From NCBI GenBank assembly GCA_002477465.1, contig DLPV01000011.1, forward strand, positions 1 to 53,674: DNA of 53,674 bases, written 5' to 3'. The notes beneath the pieces were generated by a model. That model saw only the letters and a list, made by a program, of their open reading frames with translations, did no database searches and was not told where the DNA came from. The position numbers were made by a program, and so were the translations under genes. Shown in pieces: positions 8,632 through 17,044 of this stretch (positions within the stretch are counted from its first letter, which is position 1; the number at the start of each line of letters is the position of its first letter). This stretch comes from Gammaproteobacteria bacterium UBA7449 (lineage in GTDB: Bacteria; Pseudomonadota; Gammaproteobacteria; Pseudomonadales; Pseudohongiellaceae).

Positions 8632-10038
8632 ATGGAAGTCACCGACTATATTGGTCCCCTCTCGCTAATACCTGCCACAGTTGCGATTCTGCTGGCGTTT
8701 ATTACCCGTAACACTGTGTTCTCCCTGGCGGTTGCCTGCCTGGCTGGCGTACTGGTGGCAGGTGAAGGACTTTTGGGTTTTCCCAATTTATTGGTCGGTG
8801 CCCTGGGCAACGAAGATTTCTCCTGGATCTTTATGCTAGAGCTATTCATTGGCATCCTCATTGCCTTTTTTCAGCGCACTGGCGCCATTCTTAATTTTTC
8901 TCAGTTCATTGAGAACCGAAAGATGACCCGTAAACGGGTGCAGCTCATCTCCTGGTTCATGGGCATGTTCGTCTATTTCAGCGATTACTTCAGCCCACTG
9001 TTTGTGGGCTCCACCATGCGGGCCCTTTCTGATCGCTTCAATATTTCCAGGGAAAAGCTCGCCTATATATGCGACTCCACTTCCGCGCCGGTGAGCATCC
9101 TGGTGCCGATCACGGGCTGGGCGGTGCTGGTAGCTGGACTGATCATCGGTATGGGACCAATCGAAGATGCCGGCGACGCCATGACTGCGTTTATCATTTC
9201 GATTCCCTTCAACATCTATTCTATCCTCGCTGTGGTGATGGTCGGTTTAATCGCCTCCGGTATCCTGCCGGACTTCGGACCCATGCGCGTTGCGGAAGAG
9301 CGCGCCATGAAGGAAGGCAAACTGGTGCGGGACGGTGCACAGCCTCTGATGGGCGACGAACTCACCAGCATCGACCCATTCCCGAGCATCAAGACCAGCC
9401 TGTTCTGGAATTTCCTGTTCCCGGTTCTGCTGGTGATCGGCTTTGCGCTGATCAGTGTGTTTCTCACCGGCAGCGCCAGGCCTATGGAATCCTTCCTGCT
9501 GGCATCGGTGATGGCTGCGACTGTCATGCGCGTGCAGGGGGTTCCACTGTTCGAGATTACCAACACTGCCATGGCCGGCATCAAAGGCATCATGCCCGCC
9601 GTAATAATACTTGCCTTTGCCTATGCCCTGAATGACCTGTCGGCCGCGCTCAATACCGCTCAATACATCATCTCGGTGACTGAGTCCTGGCTGACTCCCA
9701 GCGTGCTGCCGATGCTGGCGTTCCTGATTACAGGTTTTGTTGCCTTCTCCACAGGCACATCCTGGGGCACCTATGCCATCATGATCCCAATCGCCGTGCC
9801 GCTTGCCTTCAGCTTCTCCGGCAATGAATTGGACACGGTGGTATATGCCACCATTGCGGCGGTTTCTGGTGGCGGCGTGTTTGGTGATCACTGCTCACCC
9901 CTTTCTGACACCTCTATCCTGGCCTCGACTGGCGCTGCGTCTGACCACATCGACCACGTCAAAACCCAACTTCCCTATGCCGCCATTATCGGGGGGATTT
10001 CGGTTCTGCTGTACTTATTGGTGGGTAGCGCTTTCTAG
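8632..10038 (+). CDS. Na+/H+ antiporter NhaC-family protein
   Basis: About 468 residues, strongly hydrophobic with roughly 11-12 membrane segments. Family marks are GTSWGTYAIMIPIAVPLAF and GVFGDHCSPLSDTSILAST in the C-terminal half. Members exchange Na+ for H+ or, in related branches, carry organic acids or amino acids. The frame opens at a GTG (8587), but the ATG at 8632 gives the normal start (MEVTDYIGPLSLIPA); neither has a good ribosome-binding site. Directly follows the DAO-type gene. In this setting it could import the organic substrate of the operon rather than serve plain sodium balance; that is inference. Confidence 0.88.
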   Translation: MEVTDYIGPLSLIPATVAILLAFITRNTVFSLAVACLAGVLVAGEGLLGFPNLLVGALGNEDFSWIFMLELFIGILIAFFQRTGAILNFSQFIENRKMTRKRVQLISWFMGMFVYFSDYFSPLFVGSTMRALSDRFNISREKLAYICDSTSAPVSILVPITGWAVLVAGLIIGMGPIEDAGDAMTAFIISIPFNIYSILAVVMVGLIASGILPDFGPMRVAEERAMKEGKLVRDGAQPLMGDELTSIDPFPSIKTSLFWNFLFPVLLVIGFALISVFLTGSARPMESFLLASVMAATVMRVQGVPLFEITNTAMAGIKGIMPAVIILAFAYALNDLSAALNTAQYIISVTESWLTPSVLPMLAFLITGFVAFSTGTSWGTYAIMIPIAVPLAFSFSGNELDTVVYATIAAVSGGGVFGDHCSPLSDTSILASTGAASDHIDHVKTQLPYAAIIGGISVLLYLLVGSAF

Positions 10039-10135
10039 CGCTGCCGCGCAGGCTCAAAGCTTTCATCCAAATCGGGATTTCAGGCTTGGTAGCAGTGAAA
10101 ACAGCGCAGCATGGAAAGTAAACAAGAGGTCGGGG

Positions 10136-11050
10136 TTAGCCCCGCGCAAGTAATGCCTGTGCCAAGTGCTGCAGGGTGCTCCCGCAATCTGCCAGGACCT
10201 TCAGTCGCAGCATGTCGTCGGCCCGGGTCAGCCCCTCGTTGATACACAGGATCGGGATGTCATTTGCCTGGGCAAACTTACAGAATCGAAAACTGGAAAA
10301 CACCATGAGTGAAGTGCCAACCACTAATAGCGCGTCAACCTGGCTGAGCCGGTCATAAACGGCGTTCACGATTTCCTTATTCACGGAGCTGCCGTAAAAA
10401 ACCACGTTGGGTTTCAGAAGACCACTACAGCGAAAACAGCTGGGCACTTGCATGTCATTCAGCACTTCGCCTTCGATCTGAGCATCGCCGTCGGGCGCTG
10501 CGGTCACCTTGATCTCATCCAGATGTGCGTTGTTCTGCGCCAGCCAGTCCTGGACATCGGCCCGGGTCACGGTTTCACCACAATCCATGCAGATCACCTG
10601 GTCCAGGCGTCCATGCAGATCTATGACTTTGCGATGCCCTGCCTTCTGATGCAAGCGGTCGATATTCTGCGTCACCAGAGTCTGAACATAGCCGAGATCT
10701 TCGAGCTTACTTAGCGCGATATGGGCAGCGTTGGGTCTGGCGTTGGCGACGTTGGGCCAGCCTTTGTAACTGCGTGCCCAGTAACGCTGGCGTGTCGCGT
10801 GATGGCGAATAAACTCCCCATGCTGGATAGGCTTGTCGGATTTCCAAACACCAACCGCATCACGATAGGTGGGAATCCCTGAATGCTGGCTGATACCGGC
10901 CCCGCTTAAGGCCAACACGCGGGGGTGCTCTTCTACAAAAGCCTGCAGTTCTTCAACGCCAACGCCGCCCACAGCCGCACCGCTTTGCAGCTGCGCCTGG
11001 ACGAACTGAACTTGACCCAGCGGATCAGCGGACACACACAGCTCCCTCAT
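10136..11050 (-). CDS. Sir2-family NAD-dependent protein deacylase
   Basis: 304 residues. Sirtuin motifs appear in order: GAGIS with GIPTYRD (NAD binding), TQNIDRLHQKAG, the catalytic HG in VIDLHGRLDQ, a zinc site formed by CMDC and CFRC, then KPNVVFYG and GTSLMVFSSFRF. The layout resembles class II (SIRT4-like) bacterial sirtuins, which remove acyl groups from lysines using NAD+. The first 30 residues are an extension ahead of the core, so the start could lie further inside. Last of two leftward genes; 103 bases separate it from the alkylsulfatase gene. Confidence 0.92.
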   Translation of the reverse strand: MRELCVSADPLGQVQFVQAQLQSGAAVGGVGVEELQAFVEEHPRVLALSGAGISQHSGIPTYRDAVGVWKSDKPIQHGEFIRHHATRQRYWARSYKGWPNVANARPNAAHIALSKLEDLGYVQTLVTQNIDRLHQKAGHRKVIDLHGRLDQVICMDCGETVTRADVQDWLAQNNAHLDEIKVTAAPDGDAQIEGEVLNDMQVPSCFRCSGLLKPNVVFYGSSVNKEIVNAVYDRLSQVDALLVVGTSLMVFSSFRFCKFAQANDIPILCINEGLTRADDMLRLKVLADCGSTLQHLAQALLARG

Positions 11051-11153
11051 CGCAAGTCAGCCGCTGTTGTAAATTTGAACTTGTCATTGCTAACTCTTTC
11101 GGCGCGCCGGCCCCAGTCGCTGATGGCTTTTCCTTTCGCTGATGGCTCCTGTT

Positions 11154-13175
11154 TTACTGCGTTACGGTACCGGGCATCACCTCGAATCCTGCATTAAAGG
11201 TGATCAACACAGCCGCCAGCCGAAACAAAACACTGCTGTCACCCAACACCGAGCCCACGCCTGCCTGCAGCTGTTCAGCGAGAGTTGTCTGTCCCATGAT
11301 TACGGGATCCAGATCAGTACGGTTCATGATAATGGTGGCGTCGGCTGCATTGGACTGATAGCCCTCGATATTAGTCAGGGTGCCGCCGCTCAATTCCACT
11401 ACGAATTCCTGGCCCGTATCCGGCGTAACAAAATTGATCACGAACTGCTCACCATCGGCACGCTCACTGTCGACTCGGGTGGCGATAGCATCCCACCACT
11501 GGCTGGTAGTCATGGCTCGCGCCAGACTCGGGCTGGTGCCGCGCGGGCCAGGCACACTGCCAGTGCCATTACGCAGTTCCTGCGCCGCCGCCAGAAAAAC
11601 GTTACGCATGCTCGCACTCTCGTACTGATAGCCAAGCTGTTCGAAAACAGCCGCCAGCAAGTCTTTGGCTGAAGCATTTTGCGGCTCGGCATAAACCAGC
11701 TTGTTGAGAATCTCCACGGCCATTCGGTAATCCCCGCCGTCATGGAGCTCCTGCGCCTTGCCCAAGATCGCCGCAGCGCCCCCCATCATTTCCACATACA
11801 GCGGAGCAGAGTCAGTCGGTGACAGAGGCGCCAGCGTCGCCGGATTACCATCCCAGTAACCCAGGTAGCGATTCAGCACCGCGCGGGAGTTATGAAACTC
11901 GGAACCATGATACTGGCGTACCGACCACTGCTGCTGCAGACTCTCAGGCACCTTATACTCGTTGTGAATTTCGTTAATGGTCACGCCCTGATTCGCCAGG
12001 TTAAGCACCTGGTTATTAAGATTGGCATAGGCATCGCGCTGCGCCCGCATCACTTGCTGAATACGGTCATTGCCCCAGCGCGGCCAGTTGTGTGAAGACA
12101 CTAACACCTCGGCTTCACGACCATATCGGTAGAGCGCCTCGTTGATGCCTCTCGACCAGGCCAGCGCATCTCTCACCAGCGCCCCACGTAGGGTATAAAT
12201 ATTGTGGATGGTTGCCGTGATGTTCTCGGCGGCCCAGAATACCTTCTGCTCGGGGAACCAGGTGTTCATCTCAGCCGGCGCTTCGGTGCCAGGTGTATTT
12301 TGAAACACCATGGTCACGCCATCGATGACATGGGTTTCGTAGTCATCCTCGATGACCAGAGAGGGCGCGATCAGCCCCGTGGTGCCGGCGGCCAGCCCCT
12401 TGCCGATCGCTGAGTCCACCTGACCGAAAGGACTGGAAGGTATAAGGCGCCCATATTGCAACGCCGCACGGCGTGACATGGCATTACCAGCATAGACATT
12501 TTCGGAAATTGCCTCTTCCATAAATCCTGACGGTGCGATTACCTGTACTTCACCGGCCGCAACCTCGGTTTCATCGATGATGCCATGCACGCCGCCGAAG
12601 TGATCGATATGGGAATGGGAGTACACCACCGCCTTGATCGGAAATTCACCGAGCTGTTCGGTCGCTAACTCGAACGCCGCTGCGGCCGTTTCATCTGTCA
12701 ACAGGGTATCGAAGATGATCCAACCCGTATCGCTCTTCACCAGGGTCATATTGGCCAGATCGAAGCCCCTGACCTGGTAAAGGAAATCAGGTACGACTTC
12801 GAACAAGCCGAAGTTCATGTTGAGCGTCGCTTGACGCTGCAGGGAAGGATGAATCGAATCGTGGTCTTCACCAGTTAGCAAAAAATCATAACGAGTCATG
12901 TCCCACACTATATTTCCAGCCGCGCCGATAATCTGACGCGAGTCAGGCTCTGCAATGAAGCCACGCCTGGCTTCCTCGAAGTCCCGCTCGTCTTCAAACG
13001 GTAGACTATCCCGTAAAGCCGACTGCAGGGAACTGGTGTGAGAACTGGGCTGAAACCCTTTAGGATTGAAGTGATCCTGCGCGATTAGTAGTCCCGGCAG
13101 CAACGATAGCGCTGCGAACGAAAGAGAAAAAGGTAAGGAGTAGGCGGTAAGAATTTTGTGCGGCCGGGCTGTCAT
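11154..13175 (-). CDS. Secreted metallo-beta-lactamase-fold alkylsulfatase (SdsA/BDS1 type)
   Basis: 673 residues, close to SdsA1 of Pseudomonas aeruginosa. A signal peptide (SLSFAALSLLPGLLIAQ) targets it to the periplasm. The zinc-binding motif YSHSHIDHFGG lies at about residues 185-195, and the second-site acidic residues and His follow in WAAENITATIHNIYTLRG and VLVSSHNWPRWG. A middle helical dimerisation domain and a C-terminal SCP2-like lipid-binding domain complete the family architecture. Such enzymes hydrolyse primary alkyl sulfates such as dodecyl sulfate to alcohol and sulfate. AGGA is eight bases before the ATG. Confidence 0.93.
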   Translation of the reverse strand: MTARPHKILTAYSLPFSLSFAALSLLPGLLIAQDHFNPKGFQPSSHTSSLQSALRDSLPFEDERDFEEARRGFIAEPDSRQIIGAAGNIVWDMTRYDFLLTGEDHDSIHPSLQRQATLNMNFGLFEVVPDFLYQVRGFDLANMTLVKSDTGWIIFDTLLTDETAAAAFELATEQLGEFPIKAVVYSHSHIDHFGGVHGIIDETEVAAGEVQVIAPSGFMEEAISENVYAGNAMSRRAALQYGRLIPSSPFGQVDSAIGKGLAAGTTGLIAPSLVIEDDYETHVIDGVTMVFQNTPGTEAPAEMNTWFPEQKVFWAAENITATIHNIYTLRGALVRDALAWSRGINEALYRYGREAEVLVSSHNWPRWGNDRIQQVMRAQRDAYANLNNQVLNLANQGVTINEIHNEYKVPESLQQQWSVRQYHGSEFHNSRAVLNRYLGYWDGNPATLAPLSPTDSAPLYVEMMGGAAAILGKAQELHDGGDYRMAVEILNKLVYAEPQNASAKDLLAAVFEQLGYQYESASMRNVFLAAAQELRNGTGSVPGPRGTSPSLARAMTTSQWWDAIATRVDSERADGEQFVINFVTPDTGQEFVVELSGGTLTNIEGYQSNAADATIIMNRTDLDPVIMGQTTLAEQLQAGVGSVLGDSSVLFRLAAVLITFNAGFEVMPGTVTQ

Positions 13176-13209
13176 AAGATTTTCCTGTCAGGCATGCATG
13201 TCCGGGCCC

Positions 13210-13215
13210 ATTATA
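13210..13215 (-). promoter_or_regulatory. Candidate -10 box for the alkylsulfatase gene
   Basis: On the minus strand this reads TATAAT, a perfect sigma-70 -10 hexamer, 34 bases ahead of the alkylsulfatase ATG. No good -35 box is found at the usual distance, so the promoter may need an activator or may be chance. Confidence 0.3.
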
Positions 13216-13775
13216 ACCTTGTAATCCACCCAAGTCGGACTTGTTCTGAGAGGCCAGAAAAAACGCATGTGATTGGCCAGCTTCTGCGCAGCAGCAGGGG
13301 ATCGCTTTAGTATCCGCAGCAAAGAGTAGGGGGCCGTGCCAGGGCCTGAGAGAAAACCGACAAGACCCCAGTTCAGTTTGGCTAATATAACAAATGGATA
13401 TGCCCCGACCGCACAATTGTGCCGAAGAACTTCAGCGTGAAACTGCTATCTATCTGTTTATTTTGCTTATTTTTCCTGACACGGCATTCGATACCTGGAT
13501 ACCAAACCAGGTTCAGCATGAATTGGCTGTGGCATTTGAGCCATGGGTTGGCTGTGGACTTTTCACGGCTGAGGATTTCTGTGAAATTCACAGTAACCAT
13601 TAGTCAGATGTGACGTTCTAAATGAATACGGGGTGAGAATCCCAATTCGAATTCAGGCAAATTGCAAATGCCTTGGCTTGGCCGTTGGGATATGTTCTAG
13701 AGCTGGACTACACGTCGTTCTTCCCGGCAACCGTAACCGTTTATTTCCTGCCGTTTAGAGTGAGCCTGCTGCGAA
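13216..13775. other. Intergenic stretch without a recognisable gene
   Basis: About 560 bases between the alkylsulfatase and DsbB-like genes. Short open frames exist on both strands around 13382-13603, but they lack ribosome-binding sites, recognisable motifs and coding-like composition. I see no RNA gene or clear terminator. Confidence 0.4.
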
Positions 13776-14300
13776 TTAATCAGTTTCGCCAGCGATGATC
13801 TTTTGCACATGGCTGACCCAAACCGCCACCAGCACCAGCAGTGGTATGAACAGGGTAACAAGCAGCGCCTCCACCATGGAGACCCCAAGCGGCATAGGTG
13901 GCGACTGGCCACACATGCCCTGAGCTTCAAACAGGACAGGCACCCACTGATCCAGCGGCATAAACTCGGGAAAGCCTGCACCCATGGTACAGCTGGAGAT
14001 CACTGTGCCCTGCTCAACTCCGAAGGCGTAATAGCTGGTATGGAGCGCACCCGCCATCAGCACGATGGACAGATTGAGACTCATCCAGCGCCACCAGAAG
14101 TTCTTCGCCAGAATCGCACCCATGACTGAGAAGGTCAGTGAGCCCATCACCCAGGCCCTTACCTGTACACACAGGGCGCAGGGATACCACATTCCGGGGC
14201 CATACTGATAATACAGGGCGATGGCTTCCATCAGGGTCAAATAGATGATCCCGGTCAGCCAGAAATAACGATTCTCACCAAGCTTATAGAGCATGTTCAC
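13776..14300 (-). CDS. DsbB-family disulfide bond formation protein
   Basis: 174 residues with four or five membrane helices. The first periplasmic loop holds the CxxC pair (YPCALCVQVRAW, as in DsbB), and the second loop holds the other pair, one Cys in ISSCTMGAGF and one in AQGMCGQSPP, separated by FMPLDQWVPVLFEAQG, which matches the conserved W-x-P-L-D-x-W-V-P pattern of DsbB. DsbB re-oxidises DsbA and passes electrons to quinone in the inner membrane. No dsbA partner is adjacent. It could be the main DsbB or an accessory DsbI-like copy. Confidence 0.85.
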   Translation of the reverse strand: MNMLYKLGENRYFWLTGIIYLTLMEAIALYYQYGPGMWYPCALCVQVRAWVMGSLTFSVMGAILAKNFWWRWMSLNLSIVLMAGALHTSYYAFGVEQGTVISSCTMGAGFPEFMPLDQWVPVLFEAQGMCGQSPPMPLGVSMVEALLVTLFIPLLVLVAVWVSHVQKIIAGETD

Positions 14301-14430
14301 GGCTTCGATCCTTCGGAAAAAGCGATATTTGCACTAGGGACCATGCATTTTAGCGGAAATTGCACCACGGATGTCACTGCTTTGACAATTAACTCACGAC
14401 CATGAGGTTGGGAGGCAAAGCGAGCCGCGC

Positions 14431-14536
14431 TTAATCAGTGATCACGTCGTTCGCGGAGACTTCAGTGCTCGAAGGTGAGCAAGTTCTTTGCCGAATTCAC
14501 CAGCGCCAGGCTTTCGTGGCTCCAGACTTTCTGCAT
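14431..14536 (-). pseudogene. Remnant of a DUF2007-like small protein
   Basis: Starting at an ATG at 14536 the minus strand encodes MQKVWSHESLALVNSAKNLL and a few more residues before a TGA at 14462-14464. The first 20 residues look like the N-terminus of DUF2007 (putative signal-transducing) proteins, which are usually 70-100 residues long. In the next frame the sequence stays open to 14431. It seems to be a truncated, frameshifted copy just downstream of the 108-residue gene. The match is from memory and short. Confidence 0.3.
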
Positions 14537-14566
14537 GACGGGGCGCCCACTGTACCAAGAGATCTG

Positions 14567-14893
14567 CTAGAACATGTTATTAATCGCGTAAAAAACGGAG
14601 GTAATGGCAACAGTAATCGCAACCCACATCCCGATGGTTTGCTGCCGCTTTTTTGCCGCTTCCGACCTGAGCCTGAACCGCACGCTGCCTACGTTGCCAT
14701 TGATAGGCGGGGCGGGATTAAGCTTATATTTGGTGGCATCTACCATGACAAAACATTTGCGATGGGCACGCATGAATTTCTGCAGATCGGGAAGGCGCTG
14801 TCCAGTTTCTCGCGCCAGCGCCATCAGGCTTACCCCTTCTTCGCGATGCTTATGCATCACATCCAGAACTAATTCATAGTCGGCTTCTTTCAT
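14567..14893 (-). CDS. Small protein with C-terminal membrane helix, unknown function
   Basis: 108 residues. The N-terminal 55 look like a small winged-helix or helix-turn-helix fold (YELVLDVMHKHREEGVSLMA followed by ALARETG), then a basic stretch (RLRSEAAKKRQQ) and a single membrane helix (MWVAITVAITSVFYAINN). It could be a membrane-anchored regulator or a tail-anchored small protein. Its ATG overlaps the stop of a short broken frame upstream (14890-15036). Overlapping plus-strand frames look like shadows. Family not recognised. Confidence 0.55.
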   Translation of the reverse strand: MKEADYELVLDVMHKHREEGVSLMALARETGQRLPDLQKFMRAHRKCFVMVDATKYKLNPAPPINGNVGSVRFRLRSEAAKKRQQTIGMWVAITVAITSVFYAINNMF

Positions 14894-15036
14894 GTTAATT
14901 CCTTGCGGCGGTCAATGTTGCCAGGCAACAGGTTAACAATCACCTCAGCGACCTGCTCAGATCGCAGCCATTCGAGAGCTTCACGAACCTAAAAACAAAT
15001 GCGCCGATCCACAGGTACAGTCTTTTCTAATTCCAT
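14890..15036 (-). pseudogene. Short frame interrupted by an in-frame TAG
   Basis: From ATG 15036 the frame runs 48 codons to a TGA that overlaps the next gene's ATG (ATGA arrangement), but codon 16 or so is a TAG (14989-14991). The part after the TAG (VREALEWLRSEQVAEVIVNL) looks like an ordinary amphipathic protein segment. The stop-start overlap suggests that this was once the upstream partner of the 108-residue gene. No family recognised. Confidence 0.25.
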
Positions 15037-15111
15037 GTTAAGAGTTTTAGCTAATCAGTTAGCACTTTAGGTTGCACCGGCAGCTTTTGCACAATCTACT
15101 AGCTTTATTCT

Positions 15112-15606
15112 TTAGTCACCCAGCCATTTATACATTACCAGGGCATCGACGTAGCCCTTGGTGGGATGCTTGAACGCCCGAGGCAGACGGCCAACAGTTT
15201 CGAAACCCAGCTTTTTCCAGAGCCGAACTGCACCCTCGTTGCTGGAGGCTACAAAATTAAACTGCATGGCCAGGTAACCAAGCTTTAAGGCTGCAGCCTG
15301 AGAATACTCACACATGCTCGTCGCCAGACCTCTACCGCGTGCTGCGGATGAAACCATGTATCCGCAATTACAGACGTGAGCACCGGGGCCTTCATTGTTG
15401 GTCTTGATGTAATAGCTACCAAGGATCTGGCCATCTTCTTCCGCCACATAAGTACAGCGTGGATACTCCATCCAGAGATAAAAGGCCTGGTCACGGGTCG
15501 TATACGTCCGATAACCGTAAGTCTCGCCAGCGGAGGCCACCTCATGAAAGATGGGCCAGATCTGATCGAAGTCTGCTGCGGTCGCTTCGCGAATTGATAT
15601 TGGCAT
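15112..15606 (-). CDS. GNAT-family N-acetyltransferase
   Basis: 164 residues, full-length GCN5-related acetyltransferase. The start ISIREATAADFDQIWPIF is the typical beta1-alpha1 segment, and the acetyl-CoA-binding motif A is near residues 85-100 (SSAARGRGLATSMCEYS, R-G-x-G-x-A). The last third (NEGAVRLWKKLGFETVGRLP) is the conserved N-x-x-x-x-x-x-Y/W-x-x-x-G-F region. It transfers acetyl from acetyl-CoA to an unknown amine. Twenty bases downstream of a GFA-family gene in the same direction, so possibly co-transcribed. Confidence 0.9.
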   Translation of the reverse strand: MPISIREATAADFDQIWPIFHEVASAGETYGYRTYTTRDQAFYLWMEYPRCTYVAEEDGQILGSYYIKTNNEGPGAHVCNCGYMVSSAARGRGLATSMCEYSQAAALKLGYLAMQFNFVASSNEGAVRLWKKLGFETVGRLPRAFKHPTKGYVDALVMYKWLGD

Positions 15607-15626
15607 ACTTTAGATTGAAATAAGGT

Positions 15627-16040
15627 TTAGCCAGGATTGCGCCCGAAGCGGGGTATCTCCACCCCGAGGTCAAGCCAGGACTGAGCACTGTCACACCAGA
15701 TATGCGAGGCCGGTTGCAGCCAGGATTTATTATTGAGGGTACCGGCCTTGATAAAGGTTAGGCCCGGAACTGTGACCACATTGGTGACGATGGGTGAACC
15801 ACAGTTGCTGCAAAAACGGCGATGGACAGAGTGCCCGCTTTCACCAGTGTCATTGTAGGTCTTGAGTGTCTCATCATTGCCAAACGTCAGTGCCTCATCT
15901 GGTATTCCGACGATAATGGAAAACGAAGTACCGGTTTGGCGCTGGCAGTGCTCGCAATGACAGGCTACGGTCATCACGGGTTCCGCATCAGCGGAATAGC
16001 TGACCTTGCCACAGAGGCAATGTCCGGAGAGTTGAGGCAT
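15627..16040 (-). CDS. GFA-family (CENP-V/Gfa-like) zinc protein
   Basis: 137 residues. Cysteines typical of the glutathione-dependent formaldehyde-activating fold are in order: SGHCLCGKVSY, VACHCEHCQRQTG and RRFCSNCGSPI, which hold two zinc ions. The founding member binds S-hydroxymethylglutathione, but most members have no proven activity. GGAAT lies a few bases before the ATG. The GNAT gene follows after 20 bases. Confidence 0.9.
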   Translation of the reverse strand: MPQLSGHCLCGKVSYSADAEPVMTVACHCEHCQRQTGTSFSIIVGIPDEALTFGNDETLKTYNDTGESGHSVHRRFCSNCGSPIVTNVVTVPGLTFIKAGTLNNKSWLQPASHIWCDSAQSWLDLGVEIPRFGRNPG

Positions 16041-16218
16041 GGGAAATTCCTATGTTTTATTGTTGATTAGTTTTTTAGAGAATCGCCTGAGTTCATTCAC
16101 TCGATTGAATTCTTGATTACGGCTCTATCTCGCTTGGTCAGCCACATTACTTTGTCAGCGCGCGACTGCACCCACTTGCCGAAATTTCACTGATACAACA
16201 GGCAGTGAGGGTCGGAAA

Positions 16219-16440
16219 TTACTGTGGACGTGCGCCAATAGAGATCAGTATTTCCCGGGGAATCACTTTGCGCTTGAAAGTATCTGCCATCCCGTTGAGG
16301 GTATCTATATTAAGGGCAAAAATAACCGGCCCTTGAGGCCATTCCACCCAGCCAACTCACCAACCGTAGCTACCCGGATAGCCAGTTTACCTCGAACCCA
16401 ATACGCCCCGCGTTCGTGCTGGGATCTGCTTTACCCTGGC
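16219..16440 (-). pseudogene. Decayed C-terminus of a class D (OXA-type) beta-lactamase
   Basis: Read on the minus strand with two repairs this stretch gives a class D beta-lactamase C-terminal domain. One frame reads HERGAYWVRGK; a single missing base in an A-run at 16386-16388 breaks the expected K-T-G motif, and the next frame continues TGYPGSYGW, a TGA at 16357-16359 where GWWVGW would be expected, then VGWVEWPQGPVIFALNID and a helix ending IPREILISIG before a TAA at 16219. The order KTG, GWxVGWxE, FALNID and REIL is that of OXA-type enzymes. The N-terminal domain with the active-site serine is missing. This fills most of the gap between the GFA and small HEHF-containing genes. Confidence 0.65.
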
Positions 16441-16474
16441 CAATCAGCTCTTGGACTGAGCTCTAAAGAAATTC

Positions 16475-16702
16475 TCAAGTGCTGACTACGCCGGGATTGA
16501 AAACCACAAAATGGGGGCTAACCGCCTCGTTGCTTTCGAAATGCTCATGTTCCCAGCTTTCGCCTTCTTCTTCGATAGCATCTGCGCAACGGTAGAGAAA
16601 CGAGGCCAGGTCTCTTAGCGTGGAGGGTTCAGCGACAAGAGCGGCCTCGGCGAGTATTTCCAGCTCTGCTTCATTTTTCTGTGCCTGTCCGTAGATTTTC
16701 AC
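16475..16702 (-). CDS. Small acidic protein, possibly Imm32-like
   Basis: 75 residues, very acidic. The pattern of an N-terminal beta strand, a central helix (STLRDLASFLYRCADAIEEE), a HEHF segment and a C-terminal VVFNP strand reminds me of Immunity protein 32 (Imm32) family members, which are predicted immunity proteins of polymorphic toxins but are mostly stand-alone. No toxin gene is next to it. The assignment is from memory of the family pattern; the gene itself looks real by composition and its ATG start. Confidence 0.6.
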   Translation of the reverse strand: MKIYGQAQKNEAELEILAEAALVAEPSTLRDLASFLYRCADAIEEEGESWEHEHFESNEAVSPHFVVFNPGVVST

Positions 16703-17044
16703 TCTTATGATTTCCTCACTATGTCGTTTGCGGTTTGATGAGCTAGAAGGTTTAAGCTAAGCCTAGACATATAGGATCTTGACCATGGTATATCTGATTC
16801 ATCAGCTTTAGTTCAGCATTTGTCAAAGATCGTTCCCAGCTAAAATGTCTTCTACATTACTTCGGTATACTGCATCGTAAAGACTTAAACTAGAGATATT
16901 ACGACTACTAGAGCGGTAGCCACTTCACCAGATGCCTCAATTGCTTCCCGATTATAGATTTACGAATTAGAAACAGAACGTCAATATCAAAAGGCGTGCA
17001 AACTGCGTTCTCGTGATATGATTTTTATGTTTTGACGAACTTTG
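16703..17044. other. AT-rich intergenic stretch
   Basis: About 340 bases, visibly richer in A+T than the neighbours, with no open frame of note. It should hold the promoter of the leftward 75-residue gene. I see no hairpin terminator or RNA gene. Confidence 0.4.

Noticed and set aside
10027..10042. AGCGCT-TTCT-AGCGCT palindrome at the end of the NhaC gene as terminator
   Set aside because: The stem is only six bases and no T-run follows.
13382..13603. Short frames on both strands in the gap before the DsbB-like gene
   Set aside because: No ribosome-binding sites, no motifs, overlapping each other.
14438..14872. 144-codon plus-strand frame
   Set aside because: Overlaps the 108-residue minus-strand gene, whose helix-turn-helix-like part and membrane helix look more natural; the plus frame is His/Arg-rich and without motifs.
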